Origin: Sporichthya brevicatena
GTDB lineage: Bacteria > Actinomycetota > Actinomycetes > Sporichthyales > Sporichthyaceae
NCBI RefSeq assembly: GCF_039525035.1
Contig: NZ_BAAAHE010000048.1
Location: forward strand, 1-32,074
DNA length: 32,074 nt
Reading direction: 5' to 3'
Every line of letters begins with the position of its first letter. Within the stretch, counting starts at the first letter, position 1. The notes under the pieces are model-generated. The model saw only the letters and a program-made list of their open reading frames with translations. It was not told the origin of the DNA and searched no databases. Positions 1 to 7,282 of the stretch are shown one piece after another. Both the position numbers and the translations under genes were made by a program.

Positions 1-1
1 C

Positions 2-61
2 GGCGGCGCGGTCCTGCGGGCGATCGTCATCTGGGCCACCGGGTTAGGAGACACGCCCTAG
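2..61 (+). CDS. Possible 3' end of an upstream gene
   Basis: Frame 2 is open from the window edge and ends at a TAG at 59-61. It would read GGAVLRAIVIWATGLGDTP. The stop lies 12 bases before the stop of the convergent Uma2 gene, a normal layout for two convergent genes. Only 19 codons are visible, so neither the family nor the reality of the gene can be established from this fragment. Confidence 0.25.
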   Translation, partial: GGAVLRAIVIWATGLGDTP

Positions 62-73
62 GTCCGCGGCTCC

Positions 74-652
74 TCAGCGCGGGCGGCGACCGTCGAGCAG
101 TCGGGCCGGCGTCAGGTCCAGCAGGAACGGTTCGCTGACGCCGACGACCTCCTCGCCGCACGCGGAGGCGATCAGGTCGTAGGTGCCGTCCGGTGCGAGC
201 CGGTGAACCTCGATCGCGCCCGGCTCGCGGGGATCGAGGATCCAGTAGGACGGGACGCCGATCCGCGCGTAGTGCGCCATCTTGGTGTTGCGGTCGTGCA
301 GCTCGGTGCTGGGCGAGAGCACCTCGACGGCGAGCACGGGTGCCGTCGGCAGGTAGTCCTCGGCCAGCTCGGTGAACCGAGCGACGAGGACGTCCGGCTG
401 CACCTCGTTCTGCGGCGAGGTCCGCACCCCGAACGGCGCGAGGAGCACCCGGAACTCCGGCGGGCACGCCCGGCGCAGTTCGACGTAGACCGACGCGACC
501 ATCTCCTGGTGCGACCAGGTGGGCCCCGGGCTCACCAGCAGCATCCCGTCGAGGAGCTCGTAGCGACGGCCGTCATCGGGCATCGTCTCCAGGTCCGCCA
601 CGGTGAACGGGCGACCCTCCGCGAGCCCCAGCTGATCCGTCATGCCCACCAT
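74..652 (-). CDS. Uma2 family (DUF820) PD-(D/E)XK nuclease-fold protein
   Basis: This 192-residue protein is typical in length for the Uma2/DUF820 family, a restriction-endonuclease-like fold that is abundant in actinobacteria and cyanobacteria and whose cellular role is mostly unknown. Family marks are visible in order: an N-terminal MPDDGRRYELLDGMLLVSPGP segment type, a QPDVLVAR strand with a candidate metal-binding Asp, the LAVEVLSPST strand with a candidate catalytic Glu, a DRNTKMAHYARIGVPSYWI block and a closing ILDPREP turn. The ATG at 652 is preceded by a strong purine-rich GGAAGGGGGA site. A second in-frame ATG (Met4, 643) is possible but worse placed. It is the last gene of a minus-strand series, downstream of the winged-helix regulator. 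Function in the cell is not inferable. Confidence 0.88.
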   Translation of the reverse strand: MVGMTDQLGLAEGRPFTVADLETMPDDGRRYELLDGMLLVSPGPTWSHQEMVASVYVELRRACPPEFRVLLAPFGVRTSPQNEVQPDVLVARFTELAEDYLPTAPVLAVEVLSPSTELHDRNTKMAHYARIGVPSYWILDPREPGAIEVHRLAPDGTYDLIASACGEEVVGVSEPFLLDLTPARLLDGRRPR

Positions 653-715
653 GGTCCCCCTTCCCTGTCCCGAGGGCCAGGGTTCACGAGGGCACCGACA
701 GTGCGCGGGCGCGCG

Positions 716-1252
716 TCAGGCGACGGCCTCGGCGACGGCGTAGCGGCCGGTGGTGCTGTCGAACCGGTAGCCGGTGCCGCGGACCGTGACGATGTGCGCT
801 CCGGCATCCCCGAGCTTGCGGCGCAGGCGACGGACGTGGACGTCGACGGTCCGCTCCCCGATCCCGTGCGAGTGCGGGATGTTCCAGACCGCCGCGAGCA
901 GCTGGCCGCGGCTGTAGACCCGGCGGGGCGAGGTCGCGAGGTAGGCGAGGAGCCCGAACTCCTTGTGCGTCAAGGGAATCTCGACTCCGTCGACGGTGAC
1001 GATGTGCCCGGCGAGGTCGATGAATAGCCCGGCGGCCTCGGGTGCGGGCGCCGGTGCCGCAGTAGCCGGCAACGGGGCAGTCGGCAACGGCGGCGAGACG
1101 GTGAGCTCGGTGCGCGCGATCGGCAGCGCCTCCCCCACCAGTTCGCGCAACGACTCCGCAGCCCCGAGGACCGCGCGCAGCACCTCGGGCGTCACCACCC
1201 CGTCGAGGTGCGCGCGGATGGTGACGGTGACCCCGTCACCCTGGACCGGCAT
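716..1252 (-). CDS. Orphan winged-helix DNA-binding protein (OmpR/PhoB C-terminal type)
   Basis: The C-terminal half carries a trans_reg_C winged helix: LTHKEFGLLAYLATSPRRVYSR, then ERTVDVHVRRLRRKLGD (recognition helix) and IVTVRGTGYRF (wing). This is the effector domain of OmpR/PhoB response regulators. There is no receiver domain: the N-terminal part has no phospho-acceptor Asp motif, and a Pro/Ala-rich linker joins a short alpha/beta segment to the DNA-binding domain. The reading frame stays open to a TTG at 1300, but that codon lies inside an inverted repeat. The ATG at 1252 has a GGGGAA site about 10 bases upstream and is preferred, giving about 178 residues. Such orphan winged-helix proteins are common in actinobacteria. 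The signal it answers to is unknown. Autoregulation through the repeat at 1299-1323 is plausible. Confidence 0.85.
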   Translation of the reverse strand: MPVQGDGVTVTIRAHLDGVVTPEVLRAVLGAAESLRELVGEALPIARTELTVSPPLPTAPLPATAAPAPAPEAAGLFIDLAGHIVTVDGVEIPLTHKEFGLLAYLATSPRRVYSRGQLLAAVWNIPHSHGIGERTVDVHVRRLRRKLGDAGAHIVTVRGTGYRFDSTTGRYAVAEAVA

Positions 1253-1298
1253 CGTCAGCAAGTTCCCCACGGCGACGAGTGTGGCACCGTCCCGCCTC

Positions 1299-1323
1299 AA
1301 TGTCTACTTGTCCACTAGACATT
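1299..1323. promoter_or_regulatory. Inverted repeat upstream of the winged-helix gene (candidate operator)
   Basis: AATGTCTA (1299-1306) and TAGACATT (1316-1323) are perfect 8-bp inverted arms around a 9-bp spacer. The element is much more AT-rich than its surroundings and its near edge lies 46 bases upstream of the preferred ATG at 1252. The size and position fit a dimeric regulator site in the promoter of the winged-helix gene. That the adjacent regulator binds it is inference. Confidence 0.5.
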
Positions 1324-1352
1324 CGCCTCTCTGGGGCCTGTGAGGTCGAGCA

Positions 1353-1383
1353 CTGGGCCCCGCCCGCCGCGCGCGGGGCCCAG
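1353..1383 (-). terminator. Terminator-like hairpin after the small exported protein gene
   Basis: CTGGGCCCCGC (1353-1363) pairs perfectly with GCGGGGCCCAG (1373-1383) around a 9-base loop. It sits 11 bases past the stop of the minus-strand gene 1395-1757. There is no clear U-tract, which is common in GC-rich actinobacterial terminators. Confidence 0.55.
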
Positions 1384-1394
1384 CTGATGGTCCG

Positions 1395-1757
1395 TCAGGT
1401 CAGGGAGCCGGACAGGACGAACGAGGCCGGGCTCGCGCCCTGCTCCGCCGCGCCGCCCCGCTCGCCAGGCGCGACGCCGCGACGGCTCTCCCCTCCGATC
1501 CCCTGCCCGCGGCCGCCGTTCTCGTCGTCCGGGCACGGGTGCTGCCGGGCCGCCCCGTCGGGTGTGACCCCGCTGCGGGCGCCCGGGGTTGCCTTCGGGG
1601 TCGTGTCCCCCGACGGCTCCGACGGCGCGCTGCTCGGTGCCGGCGTCCCCGCCGGCTCGTCCGCCGCGACGGCCCCGACCGCCGAGAACAACACGCCACC
1701 CGCGACCAGGCCGGCAGCGACCAGCCCGACCGAACGGCTGTACTGACCGATCTTCAT
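1395..1757 (-). CDS. Small exported Pro/Ser/Gly-rich hypothetical protein
   Basis: This is a 120-residue protein. Residues 1-32 look like a Sec signal peptide: a basic start (MKIGQYSR), a hydrophobic core (VGLVAAGLVAGGVLFSAVG) and an AVAA-type cleavage site. The mature part is low-complexity, rich in Pro, Ser, Thr, Gly and Glu, with one cysteine, and no recognisable domain. The ATG at 1757 has a very good GGAGGGG site just upstream. It lies between the DUF2786 gene and the winged-helix gene on the same strand, and a GC-rich hairpin follows it. It is probably secreted or wall-associated. No function is assigned. Confidence 0.65.
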   Translation of the reverse strand: MKIGQYSRSVGLVAAGLVAGGVLFSAVGAVAADEPAGTPAPSSAPSEPSGDTTPKATPGARSGVTPDGAARQHPCPDDENGGRGQGIGGESRRGVAPGERGGAAEQGASPASFVLSGSLT

Positions 1758-1854
1758 GTCCCCTCCTTCTCGGGCCCCTGCGGCCCATGAAGATCAGGGA
1801 ATCGACCGCACCTTCGCCCGGCCTTGGAGGACGATTCGGAGTCGCTCTCGACCC

Positions 1855-3156
1855 TCAGTTGGCGACCTGGTCCCGGACGTCGAGGCGGGCGAGGTCCGCG
1901 GCGGCGCGACCGGCGGCCCAGCCCTCCGGGTCGCTGACGCGCGTCGGTCTGGTGACGATGTGCGGGAAGACGCGGGCGAACTCGCGCTCGACGTCCTCAC
2001 TCGCCGCGCGGAGCACGGGCAGCAGCCGGTCGCGATCCGGTGTCTCGGCCAACGCCGACTCCCCCACCGCGCGCAGGCGCTCACCGATGCGCTGCGCGAA
2101 GGAGATGAGGAAGGCGCGGCGGAACGCGCGCGTGCGCGACGTCCCCGACCGGTCCATCTGCCGACCGTGGCGCAGCATCGCCGTGTCGGCCTGGACGAGC
2201 AGCGAGGTCGCGAGCAGTTCGACCGCGTCGAGGTCGTGCGGGTCGCCCACCAGCGAGACGAACCCGAGCGCCTCGCTGAGCACCGTGCGGCACCGGTTCG
2301 CACCGGCCACAGCGTCGACGAGCATCGCCTTCGCGCCGACGTAGGGGGCGTCGATCCAGAGCCGCCGGGTCGTCACACCCGGGACAGCATCGGAGGTCTG
2401 ACTCTGCGTCAGCAGCCGGTCGAGGGCGTACCGAGCGATCAGCTCCTGGGCCTTGGCGGTCAGAGCCTCGGCCTCCGCGTCGTACTGGGTCGACTCGGCC
2501 TTGGCCAGCAGGGCACGGACCTTCGCGAGCTGCCGCGCGGCGTCGGCGCCCGCCGGGGCGGCGCGCGATGCGGTGCCCTGCCCCGGCGGCGCGACCGTGA
2601 CCGCGATGGCGGGCAAGGGCCGCAGGGTCGCGACCACACGCAGGGTCAGCGCGAGGTCCGCCGGGTCGGCGAGGTTCGGCACGAAGGTCGGCGGCAGGTC
2701 GTCGAGCTCGCGCCGCCACCGGTCGTCGATCCGGGACGGGCTGAACGCCTGCGCGTGGGCGCGCAGCAGGCCGGCGTACAGCGCCGGCGCGTCGCCCCCG
2801 ACGCGGCGACGGAGCACCTGCCCGAGGTCGTCGGGCGTCCATCCACCGGCGACCATCGGTTCGACCAACGAACTCAGCGCGTCCGCGACCACGATCGCCA
2901 GGAGCTCGCGGTCCCACCGGAGCAGGTCGACGGCCGCGCGGTCCGCCTCCGCGGCGTCGTCCATGATCCGGTGCACCCAGCCCACCACCGCCGTCGCGAC
3001 CTCGCGGCGGCCGTACGGCTCGCGCCGTCCCGCCTGCTCCTGCCCGCGGTGCTCGCGCCCCACACCGAGCGCCGCGCCCGAGCCGTGGCCCGCTGCCCGC
3101 GCCTTCGCCCGCTGCTTCGCCTTCGCGGCCCGCCGGGCCCGGTTGTTCATCCCCAT
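1855..3156 (-). CDS. DUF2786 domain protein
   Basis: The 433-residue product starts with a very basic stretch (MGMNNRARRAAKAKQRAKAR), which may bind nucleic acid. It holds a DUF2786 domain around residues 205-250, recognised by RQLAKVRALLAKAESTQYDAEA followed by ALTAKAQELIARYALD. The region after it (LWIDAPYVGAKAMLVDAVAGAN and on) matches the conserved tail of actinobacterial DUF2786 proteins, rich in Ala and Arg helices. The biochemical function of the family is unknown. Two in-frame ATGs (3156, 3150) are equivalent; an AAGGA site lies upstream of both. The ERCC4 nuclease gene lies 43 bases upstream on the same strand, so the two may be co-transcribed. Confidence 0.85.
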   Translation of the reverse strand: MGMNNRARRAAKAKQRAKARAAGHGSGAALGVGREHRGQEQAGRREPYGRREVATAVVGWVHRIMDDAAEADRAAVDLLRWDRELLAIVVADALSSLVEPMVAGGWTPDDLGQVLRRRVGGDAPALYAGLLRAHAQAFSPSRIDDRWRRELDDLPPTFVPNLADPADLALTLRVVATLRPLPAIAVTVAPPGQGTASRAAPAGADAARQLAKVRALLAKAESTQYDAEAEALTAKAQELIARYALDRLLTQSQTSDAVPGVTTRRLWIDAPYVGAKAMLVDAVAGANRCRTVLSEALGFVSLVGDPHDLDAVELLATSLLVQADTAMLRHGRQMDRSGTSRTRAFRRAFLISFAQRIGERLRAVGESALAETPDRDRLLPVLRAASEDVEREFARVFPHIVTRPTRVSDPEGWAAGRAAADLARLDVRDQVAN

Positions 3157-3199
3157 ACCCGCATCCTTGCCGTCGGTGCCGACAGTCCGATTGGCGCCC

Positions 3200-4003
3200 T
3201 CACCCCGGCTGCTCGGCGGTCCAGATCAGGGCCGCGGCGAGGTAGCGGTAGGTCCACTCCTCCGCGAGTTTGCGGGTCTCGCAGAAGACGATCGGGACCT
3301 CGGGATAGCGCACCTGCAGCTCGGCGATCCCGTCGGCGACGACGGACGGCCGCTGGTGCGCCAGGGTGAAGATGCGGGAGTAGCGGTCCTCGACGACGAC
3401 CGCCGCGCGGGGAACGGCGGCCAGCTCGCCGAGTGCGAAGCGGAGCTTGCCGTTCATGACGCTGCTGACGAGGTCGTCGAGGGACTTGCGCTCCACCACC
3501 GCGAGCAGCTTGCCCTCGGCCTCGACGCCGTAGTCGCCGCAGGGCAGGGCGCGCTTGGTCGTCGTCACCTGCTGGTTCGCGAACTTGTAGGCGTACCGCT
3601 CGTGGGCGTCGACGACGATCTCCATCGTCGCGAGCCCCGCCGCCCGCGCGGTCGGGGTGCTGACGGCCGGCCGGGCCTGCTTGCGCGTCCGGGGCGACTG
3701 CCAGAAGACCATCTCCCGACCGCGGGCGCGGGTGAAGACGATCTGCGAGCGGGACTCCCGCGTCCGGTCGGCGACGACGTCGATCGCCGCGCCGCGGCGG
3801 GTGCAGGCGGTGAGCGGCACGGTCTCGACCAGGTCGGGCTCGGCCGGCCACTCCGCGAGCGGGACGGGATAGCAGAACAGCGCGTTCGTCCGCGGCCACG
3901 TGTCCTTCGTCCGGAAGACGAGATCCTCCCGACCGGCCGGGACGCGGATCAGGAACGGCAGCGAGCTGTCGGCGTCAGGGTTGCGCGCGATCAGCAGCTC
4001 CAC
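3200..4003 (-). CDS. ERCC4 (XPF-type) nuclease domain protein
   Basis: The C-terminal half of this 267-residue protein is an ERCC4 nuclease domain. The signature acidic and basic residues are visible: Asp132 in IVVDAHER, Asp147 in PCGDYGV, and Glu161-Arg162-Lys163 with Asp166/Asp167 in VVERKSLDDL. This corresponds to the GDx(n)ERKx3D core of the XPF/Mus81 nuclease family, so structure-specific DNA cleavage is likely. Residues 1-125 form a separate N-terminal domain that I do not recognise. There is no helicase and no obvious HhH2 domain, unlike archaeal or eukaryotic XPF. The GTG at 4003 is preceded by AGGAAGG. A perfect 20-bp palindrome starts 18 bases upstream. A role in DNA repair is inferred from the fold only. 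Confidence 0.88.
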   Translation of the reverse strand: MELLIARNPDADSSLPFLIRVPAGREDLVFRTKDTWPRTNALFCYPVPLAEWPAEPDLVETVPLTACTRRGAAIDVVADRTRESRSQIVFTRARGREMVFWQSPRTRKQARPAVSTPTARAAGLATMEIVVDAHERYAYKFANQQVTTTKRALPCGDYGVEAEGKLLAVVERKSLDDLVSSVMNGKLRFALGELAAVPRAAVVVEDRYSRIFTLAHQRPSVVADGIAELQVRYPEVPIVFCETRKLAEEWTYRYLAAALIWTAEQPG

Positions 4004-4021
4004 CCGCCCTTCCTACCGGAG

Positions 4022-4041
4022 AACGCTTCCGCGGAAGCGTT
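4022..4041. promoter_or_regulatory. Perfect 20-bp palindrome upstream of the ERCC4 gene
   Basis: AACGCTTCCG followed directly by its reverse complement CGGAAGCGTT forms an uninterrupted 20-bp palindrome. It lies between the divergent ERCC4 (start 4003) and PadR (start 4156) genes, close to the nuclease start. It does not match the actinobacterial SOS box (TCGAAC-N4-GTTCGA). A regulator site is the likeliest reading. The cognate protein is unknown. Confidence 0.5.
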
Positions 4042-4082
4042 TCGGCTCGCGGCGCCGTCGCTGTTCGGTGCGCCACACCACG

Positions 4083-4111
4083 TTGCATCGCGATACGTTT
4101 CGATATATCGT
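4083..4111 (+). promoter_or_regulatory. PadR promoter with CGATATATCG operator
   Basis: A 10-bp palindrome CGATATATCG (4101-4110) and a nearby ATCGCGAT (4087-4094) lie 46-69 bases before the padR-like start, in an AT-rich island. TTGCAT (4083-4088) and TATCGT (4106-4111), 17 bases apart, could be -35 and -10 elements overlapped by the operator. ATATCG-type palindromes are known autoregulatory sites of PadR-family repressors, so self-repression is likely. The exact promoter call is tentative. Confidence 0.6.
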
Positions 4112-4155
4112 GACTGCATCGACCCCAGGGAGGGGTCGGAACCAAGGAGAATCGA

Positions 4156-4818
4156 ATGCATGACTTCCACAACGGCCGTACCTACGGCCACCCGGGCCGG
4201 CGCTACCGCGCCGAAGACCCGTCCGAGCGCGGCTACGGCCGGCGCGGCGGCGGACGGGGCGGCATGAGCCCCCGCGGCCGCGACGGCGACTTCGAGCGGG
4301 GCGAACCCCGCGGGCGCCGGGGCGGACGACCCGATCTCGGACACCCGCACTTTCGCGGCCACCGCGGTCGCGCGCAGCGGGGCGACGTCCGCGCCGCGGT
4401 GCTCCGCCTCCTCGCCGAGCACTCGATGCACGGCTACCAGATGATGAATGCGATCGCCGAGCGCACCGGCGGCAGCTGGCGCGTCTCCCCCGGCGCGATC
4501 TACCCGACGATCGCCCAGCTCGAGGATGAGGGCCTCGTCCGCACCGAGGCCGAGGGTGGCCGCAAGCTCGTCGTCCTCACCGACGCCGGCCGCACCTACG
4601 TCGAGGACGAGACGACCGCCCCCGCCGACCCCTTCGCCGCCATGACCGACGAGAAGGGCACCGGCCTCCGCGACGTCTTCGAAGGCCTCGCCGTCGCCAG
4701 CAAGACCCTCGGCCGCACCGGCACCCCGACCCAGATCGCCGCCGCCCGCGAGGTCCTCGAGAAGGCCCGCCGCGACCTCTACCTGATCCTCGCCGACGAC
4801 CCCGGCGCGAAGGGCTGA
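4156..4818 (+). CDS. PadR family transcriptional regulator
   Basis: This is a 220-residue protein. The PadR winged helix covers about residues 74-145: RGDVRAAVLRLLAEHSMHGYQMM, then SPGAIYPTIAQLEDEGLVRTE and GRKLVVLTDAGRTYVED, the canonical YxI/YPTL-type recognition and wing segments. The N-terminal 70 residues are a low-complexity Gly/Arg/His-rich tail found in many actinobacterial PadR proteins. The C-terminal helix (TQIAAAREVLEKARRDLY) is the short PadR-s2-like dimerisation element. The ATG at 4156 follows AAGGAGA with a 5-base spacer. PadR proteins are usually repressors of adjacent genes and of themselves; the CGATATATCG palindrome upstream supports this. No transporter lies next to it, so its target beyond itself is unclear. 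Confidence 0.92.
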   Translation: MHDFHNGRTYGHPGRRYRAEDPSERGYGRRGGGRGGMSPRGRDGDFERGEPRGRRGGRPDLGHPHFRGHRGRAQRGDVRAAVLRLLAEHSMHGYQMMNAIAERTGGSWRVSPGAIYPTIAQLEDEGLVRTEAEGGRKLVVLTDAGRTYVEDETTAPADPFAAMTDEKGTGLRDVFEGLAVASKTLGRTGTPTQIAAAREVLEKARRDLYLILADDPGAKG

Positions 4819-4839
4819 CCCCAGCCCTCGCCCGCCCCA

Positions 4840-5127
4840 CTTCACCAGCCGCCCCGCGCACTTCACCAGCCGCCCCGCGCACTTCACCAGCCAGGACCTC
4901 GCTTCACCAGCCAGGCAGGGCCGGTGAAGATGGCCTCGGCCAGTGAAGACGGGGAGCGGCGCCAGGCGCGAGGCGCGCCGACGTGCTCGCCAACCGGCCG
5001 AGCGGGCCTGGGACGAGGCTCCCCCACCCGTCCCGCCAGCTTCACCAGCCGGGACCACCTTCACCCGCCCCGCCCAGCGCGTGAAGAGCAGGCTCAGCCA
5101 GTGAAGCCGGCGGGGTGGCTGGTGAAG
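4840..5127. repeat. Phased array of 11 TTCACC(AGCC)/(GGCT)GGTGAA repeats
   Basis: Two clusters of a short motif, core CTTCACCAGCC, lie in the space between the convergent PadR and coiled-coil genes. Forward copies start at 4840, 4861, 4882, 4902, 5040 and 5059. Inverted copies (GTGAAG) lie at 4924, 4943, 5081, 5101 and 5122. Measured between motif centres, the steps are 21, 21, 20, 21 and 19 in the first cluster and 19, 21, 20 and 21 in the second, close to two helical turns. Each cluster runs forward copies then inverted copies; the outermost pair of the second cluster is a perfect 11-bp inverted repeat (5040-5050 with 5117-5127). The 90 bases between clusters show no copy. A multi-site protein-binding array, a set of nested RNA hairpins or a degenerated tandem duplication are all possible. 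Confidence 0.85.
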
Positions 5128-5232
5128 CGGCAGGCGGGGCGGCGGCGACGACGACGAGGCGCCCGGGCCCGGACGCGCGTCAGCCGGCGACCCAGGGAGG
5201 GGGGCCGCCGGCCGACCGGGATGGCTCAGGTT

Positions 5233-5272
5233 CTGGCCGGCCGCCCGGAGGGGGGCCCGGGCGGCCGGCCAG
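5233..5272 (-). terminator. Strong hairpin terminator of the coiled-coil gene
   Basis: A perfect 16-bp GC-rich stem (5233-5248 with 5257-5272) encloses an 8-base loop. It begins 3 bases beyond the stop codon of the minus-strand coiled-coil gene. No U-tract follows on either side. It separates that gene from the TTCACC array. Confidence 0.7.
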
Positions 5273-5275
5273 GGT

Positions 5276-7033
5276 CTACTTGTCCGCGGCGGTGTACTGG
5301 GCTCCGCCGAGGACGGCGGTGGTGACCGCGAACTGGGACCGGAGCTCGACGACCTGCTCCCGCATCCGCTCGATCTGAGCCTCCGCGGCGGTGACGCGGT
5401 CCGCGGACTTGACCAGTTCCGACTCCAGGCCCTTGGCGCGGGCCTCGGCGGCGCCGCGGGCGCGCTCGGCGAGAGCGAGCTTCGCGGCCATCTCCTCCAG
5501 CTTCGCGGCGAGGGCGTCCTTCTCACCGTCGACCGCGGCCTTGGCCTGGTCGGCGGTGTCGCGCTCGGCGGTGAGGAGCTCGATGCGCTCGCGGATCGCG
5601 GCCGCGGTCGCGGCGGACTCACGGGCGGCGGCGCCGGCCTCGGCCGCGGCGGCCTCGGCCTCCAGCGCGCGCTGCTTGAACTCGGCGATCGCCTTCTCCG
5701 CAGCCTCGCGGCGGGCGATCTCCGCGTTCAGGGCGGCCTCGGCGGCCGCGGACTCCTGGGCGTGGGCCGTCGCCGCGGCGAGGGTTTGCGCCCGGGCCGC
5801 GTCGACCTTCGACGCCGCGTCGGCGCGGGCCGCCTCGATCAGGCGGGCCGTCTCCATGCGGGCGCCCTCCATCTTCGCGGCGGCCTCCTTGCGGACCGCG
5901 TCGATCGCCGCGGCGGCCTCGGTGCGCGCCTTCTCGACGGTGCGAGCCGCCTCGGTGCGCACCTCCTCGGCGCGGGTCTCGGCGACCGACTTGGCCTGCT
6001 CGCTCGCGGCCACCGCGGCCTTGAGCTCGGAGATCTGGGCCAGCAGACGCTCGGCCTCGGCCTCGGCGGCCGCGGTCGAACGCTCGGCCTCGGACTTCTG
6101 CGCGGCGAGCTGCGCCGTCAGCGCCTCGACGCGGTGACGGGTCGACGCCAGCGACGCCGCCGAGCGACGCGCCTCGGCCTGAGACTCCGTCAGAGCAGCG
6201 GTCGCCTCGTCGGCACGGGCCTTGTCGGCGGCGGCAGCCTCGGTCGCCTTCACGCGACGCTCGACCTCGGCGAGACGCGCGGTCTCGGACGCCTTGCGCG
6301 CCGACTGCTCGGCGGCGAGGGCCTTCTCGGTCGCGTCGAGCCGGCCGGTGAGCTCCTCCACCGACTTCAGCGCCGCGACGAGCGCCTCGTTCTGCGCCGC
6401 GAACTCCTTCTGCATCGTGTCGCGCTCGGCGGACATCAGACGGACCGCGGCCTGGGCCTGCTCGACCTTCTCGGCCAGCGCGGCAGCCTGCGCCGCGGCC
6501 TCCACCGCGGCGGCGTCGGCCTGCGCGCGCTCGTTCTCGGCCTGCAGCTGCGCACGCTCGGCGCGGGCGACGCGGGCGTTCGCCTCGGCGACCTTCTCCG
6601 CGGCCTCGGCGGAGACCGCCTCCATCTGCGCGGCCACGGCCTCCGGGTCGGCGGTCTGCTTCAGCGCCTCGTTCAGCTCGCCGAACTGGCCGAGCAGGTG
6701 CTCGACCATCCCGACGACCTGACGACGGATCTCGGACGCACGCTCACGCGCGCTGTCGACGGGACGCTCGTCGATCGGGGCACCCGTCAGCTTCGACTTC
6801 AGCTCCTGGCGGGCCTTCCAGGCCGCGGCCGGGTTGTGCTCGGGGTCGCCGCAGTAGCGGGCCACCCCGTTGGCGCCGTCCGCGGCGCTCGGGACCGGGG
6901 TCCGCATGCAGTTCGGCATGGCGCAGGTGGGACGCGTCTGCGCCGGGACCGCCTCGGCGGCCACGGGACGGGCCGGCGTACGCGCGGCCCGGTTCAAAGG
7001 AGCGGAGCTGCGGGAGGTCGTCTGCTCGGTCAT
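5276..7033 (-). CDS. Long Ala/Glu-rich coiled-coil protein with N-terminal zinc-knuckle-like motif
   Basis: This is a 585-residue protein. Residues 37-66 hold Cys37-x4-Cys42-x18-Cys61-x4-His66 (CAMPNC ... YCGDPEH), a likely single zinc-binding knuckle. From about residue 95 to 575 the chain is almost uninterrupted Ala/Glu/Lys/Arg heptad-like sequence (for example EKVAEANARVARAERAQLQ), predicted to be a very long coiled coil. There is no signal peptide or membrane segment, so it is cytosolic. A zinc module plus long coiled coil recalls, in layout only, KfrA-type plasmid proteins and other nucleoid or cytoskeletal organisers; I cannot assign a family. The frame stays open to 7213, but codon use upstream of 7033 is less coding-like, and the start MTEQTTSRSS is preferred although its ribosome site is weak. 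The TTCACC array lies just downstream. Confidence 0.8.
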   Translation of the reverse strand: MTEQTTSRSSAPLNRAARTPARPVAAEAVPAQTRPTCAMPNCMRTPVPSAADGANGVARYCGDPEHNPAAAWKARQELKSKLTGAPIDERPVDSARERASEIRRQVVGMVEHLLGQFGELNEALKQTADPEAVAAQMEAVSAEAAEKVAEANARVARAERAQLQAENERAQADAAAVEAAAQAAALAEKVEQAQAAVRLMSAERDTMQKEFAAQNEALVAALKSVEELTGRLDATEKALAAEQSARKASETARLAEVERRVKATEAAAADKARADEATAALTESQAEARRSAASLASTRHRVEALTAQLAAQKSEAERSTAAAEAEAERLLAQISELKAAVAASEQAKSVAETRAEEVRTEAARTVEKARTEAAAAIDAVRKEAAAKMEGARMETARLIEAARADAASKVDAARAQTLAAATAHAQESAAAEAALNAEIARREAAEKAIAEFKQRALEAEAAAAEAGAAARESAATAAAIRERIELLTAERDTADQAKAAVDGEKDALAAKLEEMAAKLALAERARGAAEARAKGLESELVKSADRVTAAEAQIERMREQVVELRSQFAVTTAVLGGAQYTAADK

Positions 7034-7282
7034 GCGCTTGATCGTTCCGAAGTCGATCACCGGACGTGCCGGACATTGCGAATCCTTGAGAGCGGAGCAT
7101 TCGGACATCCGCGACATCCCCGGACGATCATGGTCATCTGACGAACCCTCAGTCGATCGCCGCAGCGCGGAGTCATGTCTCCTCCTCGGTGCGTTGCGTC
7201 GGCATTCAGACACCGACCGGAGCGGGTCTGTGACACCTCTCCCGAGCTACATTGGGGAAGCCGACGACGACGGAGGTCAGCC

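Noticed and set aside
4022..4041. SOS (LexA) box for the ERCC4 nuclease
   Set aside because: The palindrome lacks the GAAC-N4-GTTC core of actinobacterial LexA sites.
4840..5127. CRISPR array
   Set aside because: The repeats are 11 bp at most, occur in both orientations and have 8-10 bp between them, with no unique spacers of 30 bp and no cas genes.
3991..5622. Minus-strand open frame covering PadR and the repeat array
   Set aside because: It runs antisense through the PadR gene and reads the repeats as a WLVKCAGR-type tandem peptide. GC-rich DNA gives such frames, and no start or ribosome site supports it.
5762..7141. Long open frame on the plus strand (about 459 codons) opposite the coiled-coil gene
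   Set aside because: It is the reverse-strand shadow of an Ala/Glu/Lys-rich coding region. Its product is Gly/Arg/Leu low-complexity with no domain.
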